DNA of 64,000 nucleotides from Helianthus annuus. Lineage: Eukaryota; Streptophyta; Magnoliopsida; Asterales; Asteraceae. Position numbers and translations under genes: made by a program. The stretch is from assembly GCF_002127325.2 (NCBI RefSeq), contig NC_035437.2, positions 172,177,378-172,241,377 on the forward strand. The letters are read 5' to 3'. Below the pieces are notes generated by a model that saw only the letters and a program-made list of their open reading frames with translations, did not search any database and was not told the origin of the DNA. Shown here piece after piece: positions 12,301-22,299 of the stretch (positions are counted from its first letter, which is position 1; the number at the start of each line of letters is the position of its first letter).

Positions 12301-15064
12301 ACCCGTTTGACGTAAAACACAGGTGAAGTTGACCCATTCATAAGTCAATGGATTGAAGTCAACACTTGTATTAATTTTAAACTTATATGCAGTACTCGAA
12401 GTTTGTGAAGCCTTCTTTCGAAAACTTCATACTCCCAACAAAAAAGTATGCCGACATCATCATCCCGCGTGGCGGAGACAACCATGTAGCTATTGATTTA
12501 ATTGTCCAACACATTCGGACAAAACTTGGTCAACACGATCTTTGCAAAATATATCCCAATTTATACGTTATTCACTCAACTTTTCAGGTAATATTCGAAG
12601 TTCCGTCTATTTAAATTGTGCAAACTGCATGAACTGATCTTTATTGTCGCACTTTCTTTTATGAATCGTATTGCGTGTTCTTTTATGTAGATACGTGGCA
12701 TGCATACGCTTATACGTGATGCTAAAACAACGAAACATGATTTCGTTTTTTATTCTGATCGATTGATTCGTTTGGTAAGTTGTTGGTTTTTTTTTTTTTT
12801 TTTTTTTTTTTTTCAGTTTTGTATGTGCATAATTGTTCTTATATATAACTGGAAAATTACTCCACGCGTAACAGGTTGTTGAGCATGGTTTGGGACATTT
12901 ACCTTTTACGGAAAAGCAGGTGACAACTCCAACCGGTGAGCTTCTGCACTCACGTGTGAAAATGAGTCATTTATTTAATTTTCTATTTATTTTGGTTTAA
13001 ATTGATAAAATAAAATATTTAGCTAAAGTAGAATGTGTTGGTGGTTTAATTTATTTATGAGTAAATTACGATTTTGGCCCCTGAGGTTATATCACTTTTA
13101 CCCTTGTGGTTAACATCCGAGCCCCAACGTCTTTTTTCTAACCCTTTTGGCCCCTAACACTAACCCCATCCGTTAAATGTTAGGGGCCAAAAGGGCTAGA
13201 AAAAAAGACGTTAGGGGGCCATAAGGGTTAGAAAAAAAGACGCTGGGGGCTCAGATGTTAAAAAATTCTTTTTTGGGCTAAAAGGGTAAAAATGATATAA
13301 CCACAGGGGCCAAAATTGTAATTTACTCTTTATTTATTTATTTATTTATTTATGAAAATTTACTGAAGTTATACAACCTCTTCTTGTTTTATGGTCATAA
13401 CGTCCATCATGTAAAAGTGATATAACCACAGGGGCCAAAATTGTAATTTACTCTTTATTTATTTATTTATTTATTTTTGAAAATTTACTATGCAATAACC
13501 GTAACAATTTTGTTTTGTGTGAACACAGGGTCGGTATACACAGGCGTTGACTTCTGTAAGAGATTATGTGGCGTTTCTGTTATTAGGAGGTATTTGACCA
13601 ACTCTCATCTTCGAAATGTTGGAAAACGTCTATAAAGTATCCAACTATGCATACTCGGTCACACGAATATATTTTAAAACTATTTCCGTCTAATTCCAAA
13701 ATGTCGGCAGTGGTGAGAGTATGGAAAATGCATTGCGAGCATGTTGCAAGGGTATTAAAATTGGAAAGATTCTTATTCATAGAGAAGGTGACAATGGTCA
13801 ACAGGTTTGACTTTGCCATAAACCATGTTTTTTTTTTTTTTTTTTGAAATGGTTTCAATCCTCATAAATCATAATTCATCCTCCTAACCATAAACCGACG
13901 ATGCAGTTAATATATGAAAAGTTGCCACAAGATATCGCTGAAAGACACGTGCTATTGTTGGATCCTATACTAGGAACAGGCACGCCTCCTCATTTCCATT
14001 TTTGAAATAAACTTTTAAGAGGGACGTTTCAATAAAAGAACCGATTTTGATTAGAGAACTGCGAGAATCGTATAGACACTTGTATCATGTGCTTTAAGTG
14101 TGATACATAAGGTAGGTTATGTGATAGGGGTGCAAACGAGCCAAGCTGAGCCCGAGCTCGATCAGGCTCGAGCTCAATTAACTTATGAGAGCTCGAGCTC
14201 GGCTCGTTATGTGCAAACGAGCCGAGCCGAGCCCTAGCTCGATCAGGCTCGAGCTCAATTAACTTATGAGAGCTCGAGCTCGGCTCGTTGGTAGTGTCTC
14301 AAGCTTGAGCTCGGCTGGTTTATTATTTATTAATTAATATATTAAATAAAAATAATTTAAATAACAGACTTGTTTAGGCTCGCGAGCTCGATGCGTGAAG
14401 CTCGGGCTCGTTTACTAAACAAGCTTATTTTTAGGTTCAAACTCGGCTCGTAACCAAGTTTAAATAAGTTCGGCTCGGCTCATTTACTATACAACTTTAA
14501 ATAAGGGGTAAATGTTATTAAATATTAATAAAAACTAATATTGTAAGGCTTGACGAGCTTCAAATGCTAGGCTCGAGCTTGGGGTCGATAAATAAATGAG
14601 CTTTATTTTAGGCTCAAGCTCGGCTAGGGCACGATAAGGCTCGGCTCGTTTCGAGCTTTTTCTCGAGCCGATCTCGAGCAGCTCGGCTCGTTTGCGCCCC
14701 AAGTTATGTGTTTTTATTTTTTAACAAAAGTGAAGTTTCTTTGCAGGCAATTCAGCGGTCCAAGCTATCAAGTTACTTATAAAGAAAGGCGTACCAGAGG
14801 GAAACATAATATTCCTAAACTTAATCTCCGTAAGTCAATCAGCTACCATAATTTTACAACGTTCGGTAATCCTTAAACTAGTTGAATAAACTTGCGTTTT
14901 TGTTACGTTGGCAGGCGCCTCAAGGAGTGCATGTGGTTTGCAAAGAGTTTCCGAGAATAAAGATCGTGACATCTGAGATTGAAACCGGTTTGAATGAAGA
15001 GTTTCGTGTTGTTCCAGGAATGGGTGAGTTTGGAGACCGATATTTTGGTACAGACGATGAATAA
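7420..15064 (+). CDS. UKL: Uridine kinase-like protein (uridine/cytidine kinase fused to UPRT domain)
   Basis: Spliced gene with 14 coding exons: 7420-7570, 8824-8915, 9054-9123, 9980-10092, 10770-10866, 12188-12267, 12393-12587, 12691-12774, 12875-12935, 13529-13589, 13711-13804, 13907-13979, 14747-14829, 14915-15064. They join without a frame break to 1404 nt, 467 aa, the usual family length. The N half is a uridine/cytidine kinase: P-loop at residues 54-62, catalytic-type DSFY (Asp82), [35 protein letters not shown]. The C half is a uracil phosphoribosyltransferase-like domain with [19 protein letters not shown] and PRPP-loop DPILGTG. Role: pyrimidine salvage, probably cytosolic, converting uridine and cytidine to UMP and CMP; whether plant UKLs have UPRT activity is doubtful. 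Oddities: P-loop position 61 is Lys instead of Ser/Thr, and intron 12 has a GC donor. The start ATG follows a plausible leader acceptor and gives the family N-terminus (MGSNS, HFSGLH). Confidence 0.95.
7854..8514. mobile_element. hAT-type MITE with GCGAGG/GCGCCTAGG motifs, nested in the previous one
   Basis: Inverted ends CATAGCTGTTAAAAGCC and CCTTTAATAACTATG. Flanks are GTTACATG and GATACATG (7 of 8 match). The terminal parts repeat GCGCCTAGGC / GCGAGGCG. The middle (about 8180-8355) holds five copies of AATCACGCAYGTT-like units bordered by inverted TTAACGTAC sequences. Confidence 0.75.
8183..8355. repeat. Inverted-repeat insert with five AATCACGCACGTT-like units
   Basis: Bordered by GGTTAACGTACATCACGT and an inverted counterpart (ACGTGAAGTACGTTAAGCC). 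It may be a third, innermost insertion, but no target duplication is visible. Confidence 0.45.
9297..9339. repeat. Homopolymer tract poly(C)-poly(A) in UKL intron 3
   Basis: A run of C followed directly by a run of A, within the AT-rich intron 9124-9979. Its length is likely to vary or be misassembled. Confidence 0.9.
9445..9890. mobile_element. hAT-type MITE with GCGCATCA motifs, UKL intron 3
   Basis: Inverted ends CTTGGTTTTAAAATGCG and CGCAATTTAAAACCAAG. The exact 8-bp target duplication CGTCCACC is at 9437-9444 and 9891-9898. Both ends are packed with GCGCATCA / TGATGCG, and the centre is AT-rich. Confidence 0.88.
10157..10583. mobile_element. hAT-type MITE with GCGCTT motifs, UKL intron 4
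   Basis: Inverted ends CTTGGTTTAAAAAAGCG and CGCTTTTTTAAACCAAG. The exact 8-bp target duplication ACCGTCAT is at 10149-10156 and 10584-10591. The interior repeats GCGCGCTT, AAGCGC and AGGCGCA. Confidence 0.9.
11224..11595. mobile_element. hAT-type MITE with GATTAATCGG motifs, UKL intron 5
   Basis: Ends CAGTGTTGTAAGAA and TTTTTATAACCATG are imperfect inverted repeats. The exact 8-bp target duplication GTAGGAAT is at 11216-11223 and 11596-11603. The interior repeats GATTAATCGG, CGACTAGCG and related units. Confidence 0.82.
13059..13328. mobile_element. Mutator-type MITE (GAGTAAATTAC family), UKL intron 9
   Basis: Long inverted ends GAGTAAATTACGATTTTGGC and its counterpart ending GTAATTTACTC. 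The exact 9-bp duplication TTTATTTAT is at 13050-13058 and 13329-13337, although that flank is low complexity. Related copies lie at 33892, 34606 and 62207. Confidence 0.8.
13411..13490. repeat. Duplicated right end of the intron 9 MITE plus its flank
   Basis: This repeats 13288-13366, from GATATAACCACAGGGG through the TTTATT run to GAAAATTTACT. Because the flank beyond the target duplication is copied too, this is a local segmental duplication and not a second insertion. Confidence 0.8.
14124..14702. mobile_element. hAT-type MITE with CGAGCTCGG motifs, UKL intron 12
   Basis: Ends ATAGGGGTGCAAACGAGCC and GGCTCGTTTGCGCCCCAA are inverted. The exact 8-bp target duplication GTTATGTG is at 14116-14123 and 14703-14710. 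The interior is saturated with GAGCTCG / GGCTCGAGC on both strands. The first about 80 bp are tandemly duplicated, with GTTATGTG recurring at the inner join. It lies in the intron with the GC donor. Confidence 0.92.
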
Positions 15065-15210
15065 TGAAATGTTGTTTATTAGAACGGAACGGATCATATG
15101 GGTTCGAATTATATCAATTAGGGCTTCGATTTCGTCTTCATCACCTAAGATTTCCCAGTTCTTTCCTTTTTAGTGTAAAAGACAATTTTTACTTGTTAGT
15201 CATTATTATT
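15065..15210 (+). other. UKL 3' untranslated region (extent inferred)
   Basis: Sequence after the TAA stop, without coding potential. No canonical AATAAA is present; the transcript probably ends before the Helitron-like terminus at about 15212. Confidence 0.4.
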
Positions 15211-15211
15211 A

Positions 15212-15895
15212 ACTAGGTGAGTGGTAAGCACGCGCTTCGCGGCATGTGGTGATTTTTCCGCACTATGTGGCGGTGATTTGGTCGGTATCGATTCGGTTCG
15301 TTACACATAGGAAATTTGATCAGTATCGTTTAGGTTTGTTATGGTATTCTCATAACGTCGGCACTTTTTAGTTGGTACAACACTAATAATAATAAGAAAA
15401 TTTTAAAAATTAAGGTAATTACAAAAGGTGAGAAAGAAAGGTGAAAAGGGTTAAAAAAAGGTAGGCAAAAATGTAAATAATCATTTTTTAAAGACAAAAC
15501 TTGCTCCTACGTTACATTACATAATTAAAAAAATATGTGCCTCAATCAGGTGGGTTAACCCCACATTGGCAAATGAAAGTAATCATAAAAACAAATAAAT
15601 AATAACAAAGGTAAAAAAACTAAAAAAGAAAAGTAAGAAATTAAAAAAGAAAGGTAAAAAAGACAAAATAACCAACGGATCGAACACGGGTCAACAACCT
15701 CACCCTCAAGCGCAATAGCCAAAGGATCTACTTTACGATCTGTTTCATACACTGTTTACAAACTATATACTGAAAAACACAAAACATAAAAAAGAGAGAT
15801 AGTGGATGCTACTTGACATCTACCTATTACACGACACATTTTAGCACCTTCACACTATTAAACTCTCTTATCTTATATGTAGATGATAATATATA
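15212..15895 (-). mobile_element. Helitron-like element, terminus with CTAG and hairpin
   Basis: On the minus strand this end reads as a short hairpin (CGCG-CTT-CGCG) followed by CTAG then T, as expected for a Helitron 3' end inserted at AT. The other end is not defined. The interior is A-rich and non-coding. Confidence 0.35.
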
Positions 15896-15900
15896 CATAT

Positions 15901-18067
15901 ACCGACCTTGATTTAGCACTATGAAATGAAGAGTGTACTTATCAATTTTTATAATTGACCACAAAAGTTTTGTTTTTGAAATTTGGGCGAAAATGTTTTA
16001 TTTTTTAATTTCACATTATGAGTAGTCTTGTTGCTTTCGTTTTTTTATTAAGCAACCAAAAATAATTGTATTTTAAAGTTTGTCCACAAAGTTTGTATTT
16101 TTTTAATTTTTTGAATAATTATCATTTAACCCCCCTTAAAGTGTCCTAGGTAAGCATCGTCTGACTAATACTGTTAATTTTCCCAAATGTATTGTTTTGA
16201 ACATGATCTTCAAATGTTGTAGCCGGAATACAGCTCAATGCGACCCTACGCCACGTGGTTGTCCATATCCGGCTGGTGCTCAGGTTTCTGAGCAATGTGA
16301 AAACGGACATATGGTTTGAACGAGGCAGGATGATAGAATAGCGTAGGGGTTGTTAATAATGCTTTTGTGTATAGACAGAATGCTTGAAATATAGATTGGT
16401 CCATTGTTTGATAGATTAGAGTTTGAACGGAGTATAGATTAGTAATTGTTGACTTCTGTTTGACTATTGGTTTGATTACTAGTTCGATCTATTTGAACTG
16501 ATGCAACTATGCTTGAACTGGTTGAACTATGCAGCTTCTTTGAATGCAACCACGCTTGACTTCCATTTGGTCAGATTTAATTTAACTATGAAAATTAACC
16601 GAGTTATGGTAAAAGGACATAACGTGCAAGAATTTGATAACATTAACTATGTTTTTTTTGTCATTTTATAAGGTAAAGGACATACTTTGCAATTTGGTGT
16701 AAACATAAAGGACGTTTTTGTAATTTACTTGAAATTTTAAGTCGGTTATATTTGGGTTTTGATCTTTTTGTCACAAACTTTACCAACTCATGAGGGCACC
16801 AAGCTTTTGTTTGTGCATTCTTTACATTCATGTCATGATTTGATTATATAAATTAAGGGTGTTCTTGTTGGTACCTGTCTTTATCAAATGAAAGCCTTTC
16901 ATTATGGCAATTACCCTTTTACCTTTATTAATTTTTAAACCAAATAAATACCACTTCCTGCTGCTGGTTTCTATTACAATTATTCAAACTTTGCTTTTCA
17001 AACTTCTTTATTTATTCATGTCTCTTGCATGCATTCAAGCAACATAGTTGCACTTTGTCCATGTTATAATTACAATCATTACTTTTTATATATTTTTAAA
17101 AGTAATAGTCCACTCTTATCTTTTTTACAAGTTACAAGACTTGAACATATAACATTTGCATTTAGGTACCGCTATAAAAGATTGTCTTGATCAATTTATG
17201 ATGGAGCGTGTGAAATGATAATGAAGAATTGATCACTTTGATTCAGTGAATACCTGTGATTATATTCCCAAAACCCCAAATTCGACCCAAAAGGCAGAGA
17301 ATTTAAAATGATAAGATGGTTTATTGCAAAATTGATGAATGACCATCAAAAATAAGAACAGAAATTCGAAACGGGCCAATAAAAGGCCATGGGTCAAACG
17401 CAAGCCCAAAAACAAAGTGCATAAAACATGAAAAAACACAAAACTGCCCATAACTCTCACTAGAATCCATTTTTAAGACCGAAACTTGGGAAAAGACCAA
17501 GGCCCCTCCGGGTCCTTTCCACCACGTGCTCCTCGTTTCAAACTTCAATTTGGCTGGTTGAACGCCTAAAACGGAGACTCGTAGCGAAAGTTATGGTTGT
17601 TTTCGTAAATCACCCTTGGAAGCTTGATCATGAATCTCTAATAAATGTCATGGCTTGATCTTCCACACTTGAGCCTACATCAGCTTAGGTGAATTTCATC
17701 AATGTCCGAAAAAACTTCAATTTGCCAAGCAATCTTGTCAAATGAGACATCAGTTAGCATCGTTTCGCATATTCATACATTGAATACGAAAATAAAGAGA
17801 CCAAAAATATGGTCGGGTAAAATTTATGTAATCAAAAAGAGAACTCAAACATAAAAGACGTAAAAAGATTATGAATTATGATACTAACACGTGTCACGAT
17901 ACAATATTATTTTAAAAATAGTATACAAGTATGCCTGGTGATACTAGAATCTTCACCATATTTACAACAAAGGTTTTTTTTTCTCTTCAACCTTACCTGA
18001 TTATGGTTATTGATGAATTTTTCTAAATGTGTTTTACATAAGAGTTTCAAAGGGTTATGATAATGTC
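15901..18067. other. Intergenic DNA with no recognised gene
   Basis: AT-rich, with no long open frame. One short GC-richer island at 16224-16330 could be an exon remnant (see findings). A second GC-richer stretch, about 17270-17750, has no recognisable protein similarity. Confidence 0.6.
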
Positions 18068-18070
18068 TAA

Positions 18071-18376
18071 GGTAGCGTTCGTTTCATGGAATGGAATGGG
18101 ATAGAATTGAGAAGCTTTTCTTTGTAAAATTGATCTTGGTTTGGGGAGAGAGGAATTTGAAATCCAGTGAATTTCTTTAATCAATGAAATTTGTGACTAT
18201 TTCAACATTCCATTCCATTCCTTCATTAGAGTGAAGGATTTCTAAGGAATGTTGAAATAGTCACAAATTTCATTAGAGTGAAGGATTTCAAATTCCTCCC
18301 TCCCCCAACCAAGATCAATTTACAAAGAAAAACTTCCTAATTCTATTCCATTCCATTCCATGAAACGAACGCTACC
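18071..18376. mobile_element. Foldback MITE, PIF/Harbinger (Tourist-like) type
   Basis: Ends GGTAGCGTTCGTTTCATGG and CCATGAAACGAACGCTACC are perfect inverted repeats flanked by TAA on each side. The arms pair along nearly the whole length, so the element folds into one long hairpin of about 130-bp arms. A 3-bp TAA duplication is typical of PIF/Harbinger. Confidence 0.88.
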
Positions 18377-18539
18377 TAAGAGTTATAATTGGACAGAAAT
18401 GTAATAAAAGTTATAGATAATCAAATGGTTTTATGTTTAAAAGTGTGTTCTTTTGCACCACCAGCCAAATTATATGGATTAACTTTACCAAAATCAAAAT
18501 TTATTTTGCAAACACAATGAAACTTCTGTTTTTAATTAA

Positions 18540-19300
18540 CTAGTCTTATGCCTCGCCCGTGTCGCGGGGCAGTAAGAAGAATATTTCTTAGTTTGGTAAC
18601 ATGTATGCATGTGTTTCAGTTACTTGAACATACTACTCATAAGTCATAACACGATCTCAATAAAAATTACACCGAGACATAGGTAAAAATACGCTCGTCA
18701 TAGAGAAACTTTATTAAAGTCCAGGAGTAGTAGCGTTGTCCACCAATAGCAAACGATCACTATTCCCTCGGGTTGGTTTGTCACAGTAGAAAGGGGAAAA
18801 GGCTATTATATGAAATACTAAAAGAAATAAAAGTAAAGGGACTAAACATATACACTACCAAAGTTAAAGCAAAGACGCTAAACACACATATGAACAAAGT
18901 TAATCAATAAAAAGGAAGCCTTTTAAAATACATATGAGCTAAACACGTATATTAGCAAAGTTGAAGGTTTAAAAGCAAGATACAAAAAGTCACGATCAAT
19001 TACTAAAAGAAATAAAAGTAGAAGAACTAAATATGTACAGTACTAAAGTTATAACAGATGGACTAAACAAGCATACAAACAAAGTTAACCAATAAAACAA
19101 AAACTTTTTTTTAAACAGAAGGGCTACACGTATATTAGCGAAGATGAAGATTTGAATGTAAAATACTAAAAGTCACGACCTGACACTATCCTCTTCATGG
19201 TGTTTTTAGTATATATAAATATAAATATACGTGTGTGGTCAATTAGAGAGTGTCAGACAGCTGCCTGATATTATCCTCTTCATGGTGTTTGTAGCATATA
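18540..19300 (-). mobile_element. Helitron-like element, terminus at 18540
   Basis: The sequence A|CTAGTCTTATGCC with a GC-rich hairpin (GCCCG...CGGGGC) is, on the minus strand, hairpin-CTAG-T, a Helitron 3' end. The interior holds two diverged copies of a segment with ACTAAAAGAAATAAAAGTA and GCTAAACACGTATATTAGC-like units. The far end is uncertain. Confidence 0.4.
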
Positions 19301-19305
19301 CTAGT

Positions 19306-20170
19306 TAATACCCTGCCCGCGTTGCAGGGCGATGGCCGAATAATGAGCGAGTGTTAGGCAGCTCATTGACACGAAAAACAATTAAATTGAGTCAACCAAT
19401 TAAAACAAAACACTTTTATAGTTTTGATAAAAAAAAACTAAAACAATGGCAATATTGTAATTTTTAACTGAGGGAAAGTTGTATTTTTTTTACTGGGGTA
19501 AAATCATAATTTGCCAAAAGCTAAAGTGATGGTAGTACTATAAATTTGAACTAAGGGCACAATCGTAATTTTAAGCTGGATGCAAAATCACAATTTTATT
19601 TTGAACCGAGGACAAAATTGTAATTTTGAGATTTTATTTTGAACTGGGGAAAAAACGTAATTTTAAATTGAGGGCGAAATCATAACTTTTTAAACAGGGA
19701 AAAATCACATTTTTGAACAGAGGGCAAATCGTAATATTTAGCTAGGGGCAAAAACAAAATTTTATTTTGAACTGGGGGCGAAAAGGTAATTCTGAGTTGA
19801 GGGCAAAACCACAATTTTATTTTGAATCGAGGGACAAATCGTAATTTTGAGCTATGGACAAAAGCGTAATTTTATTTTGAGTTCGGGGCATAACCGTAAT
19901 TTTAAAGAGGGGCAAAACCGTAATTTTAAAACGGATATAAAATATAAACTGGTTGGTCCAATAGGGGAGTGCCAGACAAAATCATAATTTTGAATTAACA
20001 GCAAAATCGTAATTTTGAGATGGGGACAAAAGCGTAATTTTAAGTTGAGCTGGGGGCAAAGCGGTAATTTTAAACAGAGGCAAAAACATAATTTAAAATG
20101 GATATTATATAATAAACTGGTTGGTCTAATGATGGAGTGCCAGGCAGCTGTCTGACACTATTCCTCCATT
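19306..20170 (-). mobile_element. Helitron-like element carrying a degenerate AAATCGTAATTTT repeat array
   Basis: The left end is A|CTAGTTAATACC with hairpin CCTGC...GCAGG. From about 19490 to 20100 it holds around twenty degenerate units of the form GGGGCAAAATCGTAATTTTGAACT, about 25-45 bp apart. The right limit is uncertain. Confidence 0.4.
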
Positions 20171-20345
20171 TAGTAAATTTATGTATAGGAAACTAGTAAA
20201 ATTACTAGTATAAATATAAATATACGTGTGTGGTGGTTGGAAAGAAGCAACTAGATTAATTGTGCTTTTATGCACTTTGAGAGCGTTCTTCTATTTAACT
20301 GAAGATAGGAAACAATTATAAATTAGAAATCAGCAAAATTAACAA

Positions 20346-20418
20346 GCGCCTGTAGCTCAGTGGATAGAGCGTCTGTTTCCTAAGCAGAAAGTCGTAGGTT
20401 CGACCCCTACCTGGCGCG
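20346..20418 (+). tRNA. tRNA-Arg (CCU anticodon)
   Basis: A 73-nt cloverleaf without intron. The acceptor stem is GCGCCTG with CTGGCGC (one T-T mismatch at pair 6-67). A-box TAGCTCAGTGG, anticodon loop TTCCTAA with anticodon CCT, TPsiC arm GTAGGTTCGACCCCTAC. A TTTT run just downstream (20421-20424) serves as Pol III terminator. It reads AGG codons. It looks nuclear and intact. Confidence 0.96.
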
Positions 20419-20420
20419 TG

Positions 20421-20424
20421 TTTT
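20421..20424 (+). terminator. Pol III terminator of tRNA-Arg
   Basis: TTTT three bases after the discriminator base. Confidence 0.7.
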
Positions 20425-20474
20425 AGTTATATATTTTTTGTACGTTGCAAATGTTTATATAATTTATAATTTCA

Positions 20475-21168
20475 CTAGGTTATAACCCCGTGTATTACAC
20501 GGGTTGAATAAATGAATTTTATATACTAAACAATAAAACAATATATCGTTAAAAACCTTTTTATTACACGGGTTGAATAAATGTAATTTTATATATTAAA
20601 TAACAAAAAGTTATATTTGTAAAATGTATTCTACGGGTTGAATAAATGTAATTTTATATACCAAATAATAAAAAAATTATATCTTCAAGATCATGTGTAT
20701 TACACAGGTTGAATAAATGTAATATTGTTTACCAAATAATAAAAAAAAAGTTGTATCTTTTAAAAAAAAAGAATAAAAATAAGTTTGTATATTACAAATA
20801 AAAGTAGGTGCCTCTAAAAAAGAAGTCATAATTTGGGTAAAAGGAAACCAAAAATGTAGTTGATACATGATAGGTTAGGTAATATAACCAATGAAGATAA
20901 TATGAAATAGAAAATCAAATAAATAATATTATAAATGAGAAGTATACATTAAATTTAAAATAAATAATAATTATCTATAATTAAATAGAAGAGATTGAAC
21001 TAGAGAATATTTAGTAGGAGAGTTATCTATAATTAATTAGAAGAGATTAAATTAAATAATAATCATCCATAAGAGATTGACATGAAAATCAAAAGATACA
21101 CGGCCTAATATGATGCCAAATGTCTCTAAAATGGTTTCTTTTATTATATAGTATAAATAGATTTTCTG
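20475..21168 (-). mobile_element. Helitron-like element with about 70-bp tandem repeats
   Basis: The left end A|CTAGGTTATAACC carries a perfect hairpin CCCGTGT-ATT-ACACGGG. On the minus strand this is a Helitron 3' end. At 20492-20745 four tandem units each contain TTACACGGGTTGAATAAATG and TTTTATATA. The right end TTTTATTATATAGTATA, read on the minus strand, resembles the TATACTATATAATAAAA 5' ends of plant Helitrons. Confidence 0.55.
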
Positions 21169-21244
21169 AATATGATGAAACTTTTATTAAATGCCTAATA
21201 ATACATGTTTACAAAACAAAGGGTTGGATATTAAGCTAAAGCTC

Positions 21245-21560
21245 CAACAGGAATACCAGATGCGAGCCTAGATGAGCCGTATAGCGTCTCTTCAAACCGG
21301 ATGATCTTATTTTTGGATCCGAGCTACTTGAGTCCGATCATCAAGGTTTACAATAACCTTATCTAACATGGATTGTGTCCCGTCACTGTTGTAACCGCCA
21401 ACATTCTCGATCATCAGTCCCAATGGAGCCACCTTAAAAAGAAGCCACCTCAAAAAGAAGCCTTGATGGCAATAACATAAGTGGTTCGAGATCCATAAAT
21501 TCCTATGGCTGCAGCCACTTGGTCCCTTCCGGTCACCCCGGTTAGCTTATCTCATGGCCA
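21245..21560 (-). pseudogene. Broken coding fragment, family not recognised
   Basis: The minus strand shows peptide-like stretches in changing frames, for example [18 protein letters not shown], then [20 protein letters not shown], then EETLYGSSRLASGIPVGALA before a stop. An internal near-repeat (GCCACCTTAAAAAGAA / GCCACCTCAAAAAGAA) coincides with a frame change. GC is higher than in the flanks. I cannot name the protein. It abuts a Helitron-like element, so capture is possible. Confidence 0.35.
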
Positions 21561-22299
21561 TACACCAAAAATGGTACCCTGATTAACTTTTCTTTCTTCA
21601 AAAAACGTTCTTGATTACTTTCTTTTCAAGAACGCTCTCGGTTTCTTTCCTATTTGCTTATTTCCTTCAAACCATCAAGAACGACATTCTTGATTACTTG
21701 AAAACAGTCTTGCTAAACACAAATTTGCTTTTCTTGTGATTAAAGAAACAAACATGCTTGGTATTTTCCTTCTTACTCGCAATCTTAAACCTGAATCGTC
21801 CACTCAACCGCCAAACCTTGCTGCCCTATGCTGGAAAAAACGTTGTTGCTATCTTTTTTATTGAACTGTGCAACCGATTCACAAATATATATGGTATGCT
21901 TCTAATGTTGATGTGGGTGCAAGTCAACAAAAGAAATAGTTAATAGTTTTGATAGTTAATTGCCCGGATAGTCCCTGTGGTTTCACGTTTTTTCACATTT
22001 AGTCCCCAACTTTTGGAAATAGCAGGTGTGTTCCGTGTGGTTTGTTATTTTGTTACTCGGATAGTCCTTGGGCTAGATGGAAGTTAATTTCTCCATTTAA
22101 GTCCATCTAAAATTACAATAATACCCTTTATTATTTAAAATAAGTAATAAAATCATATTAAATAAATTCAAATTCTGGGACCCACACATATTTAAAAATA
22201 CAAAAATATAACCATCAATCCCCTACCCCACACACACTCATCTTCATCTTCAACGTTCCACCATCGCCGGAGAAAAATTCCGGTCACCATCGTCAACCA
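21561..22299. other. Intergenic DNA with a truncated MITE-like segment
   Basis: No gene. About 21958-22140 (CCCGGATAGTCCCTGTGG... and CTCGGATAGTCC) resembles one half of a GTCCCTGTGG-type MITE without its partner end. The junction with the gypsy fragment is at about 22300. Confidence 0.4.

Noticed and set aside
13411..13490. Second Mutator-type MITE in UKL intron 9
   Set aside because: Only the right end plus its flank is present, so it is a local duplication and not an insertion.
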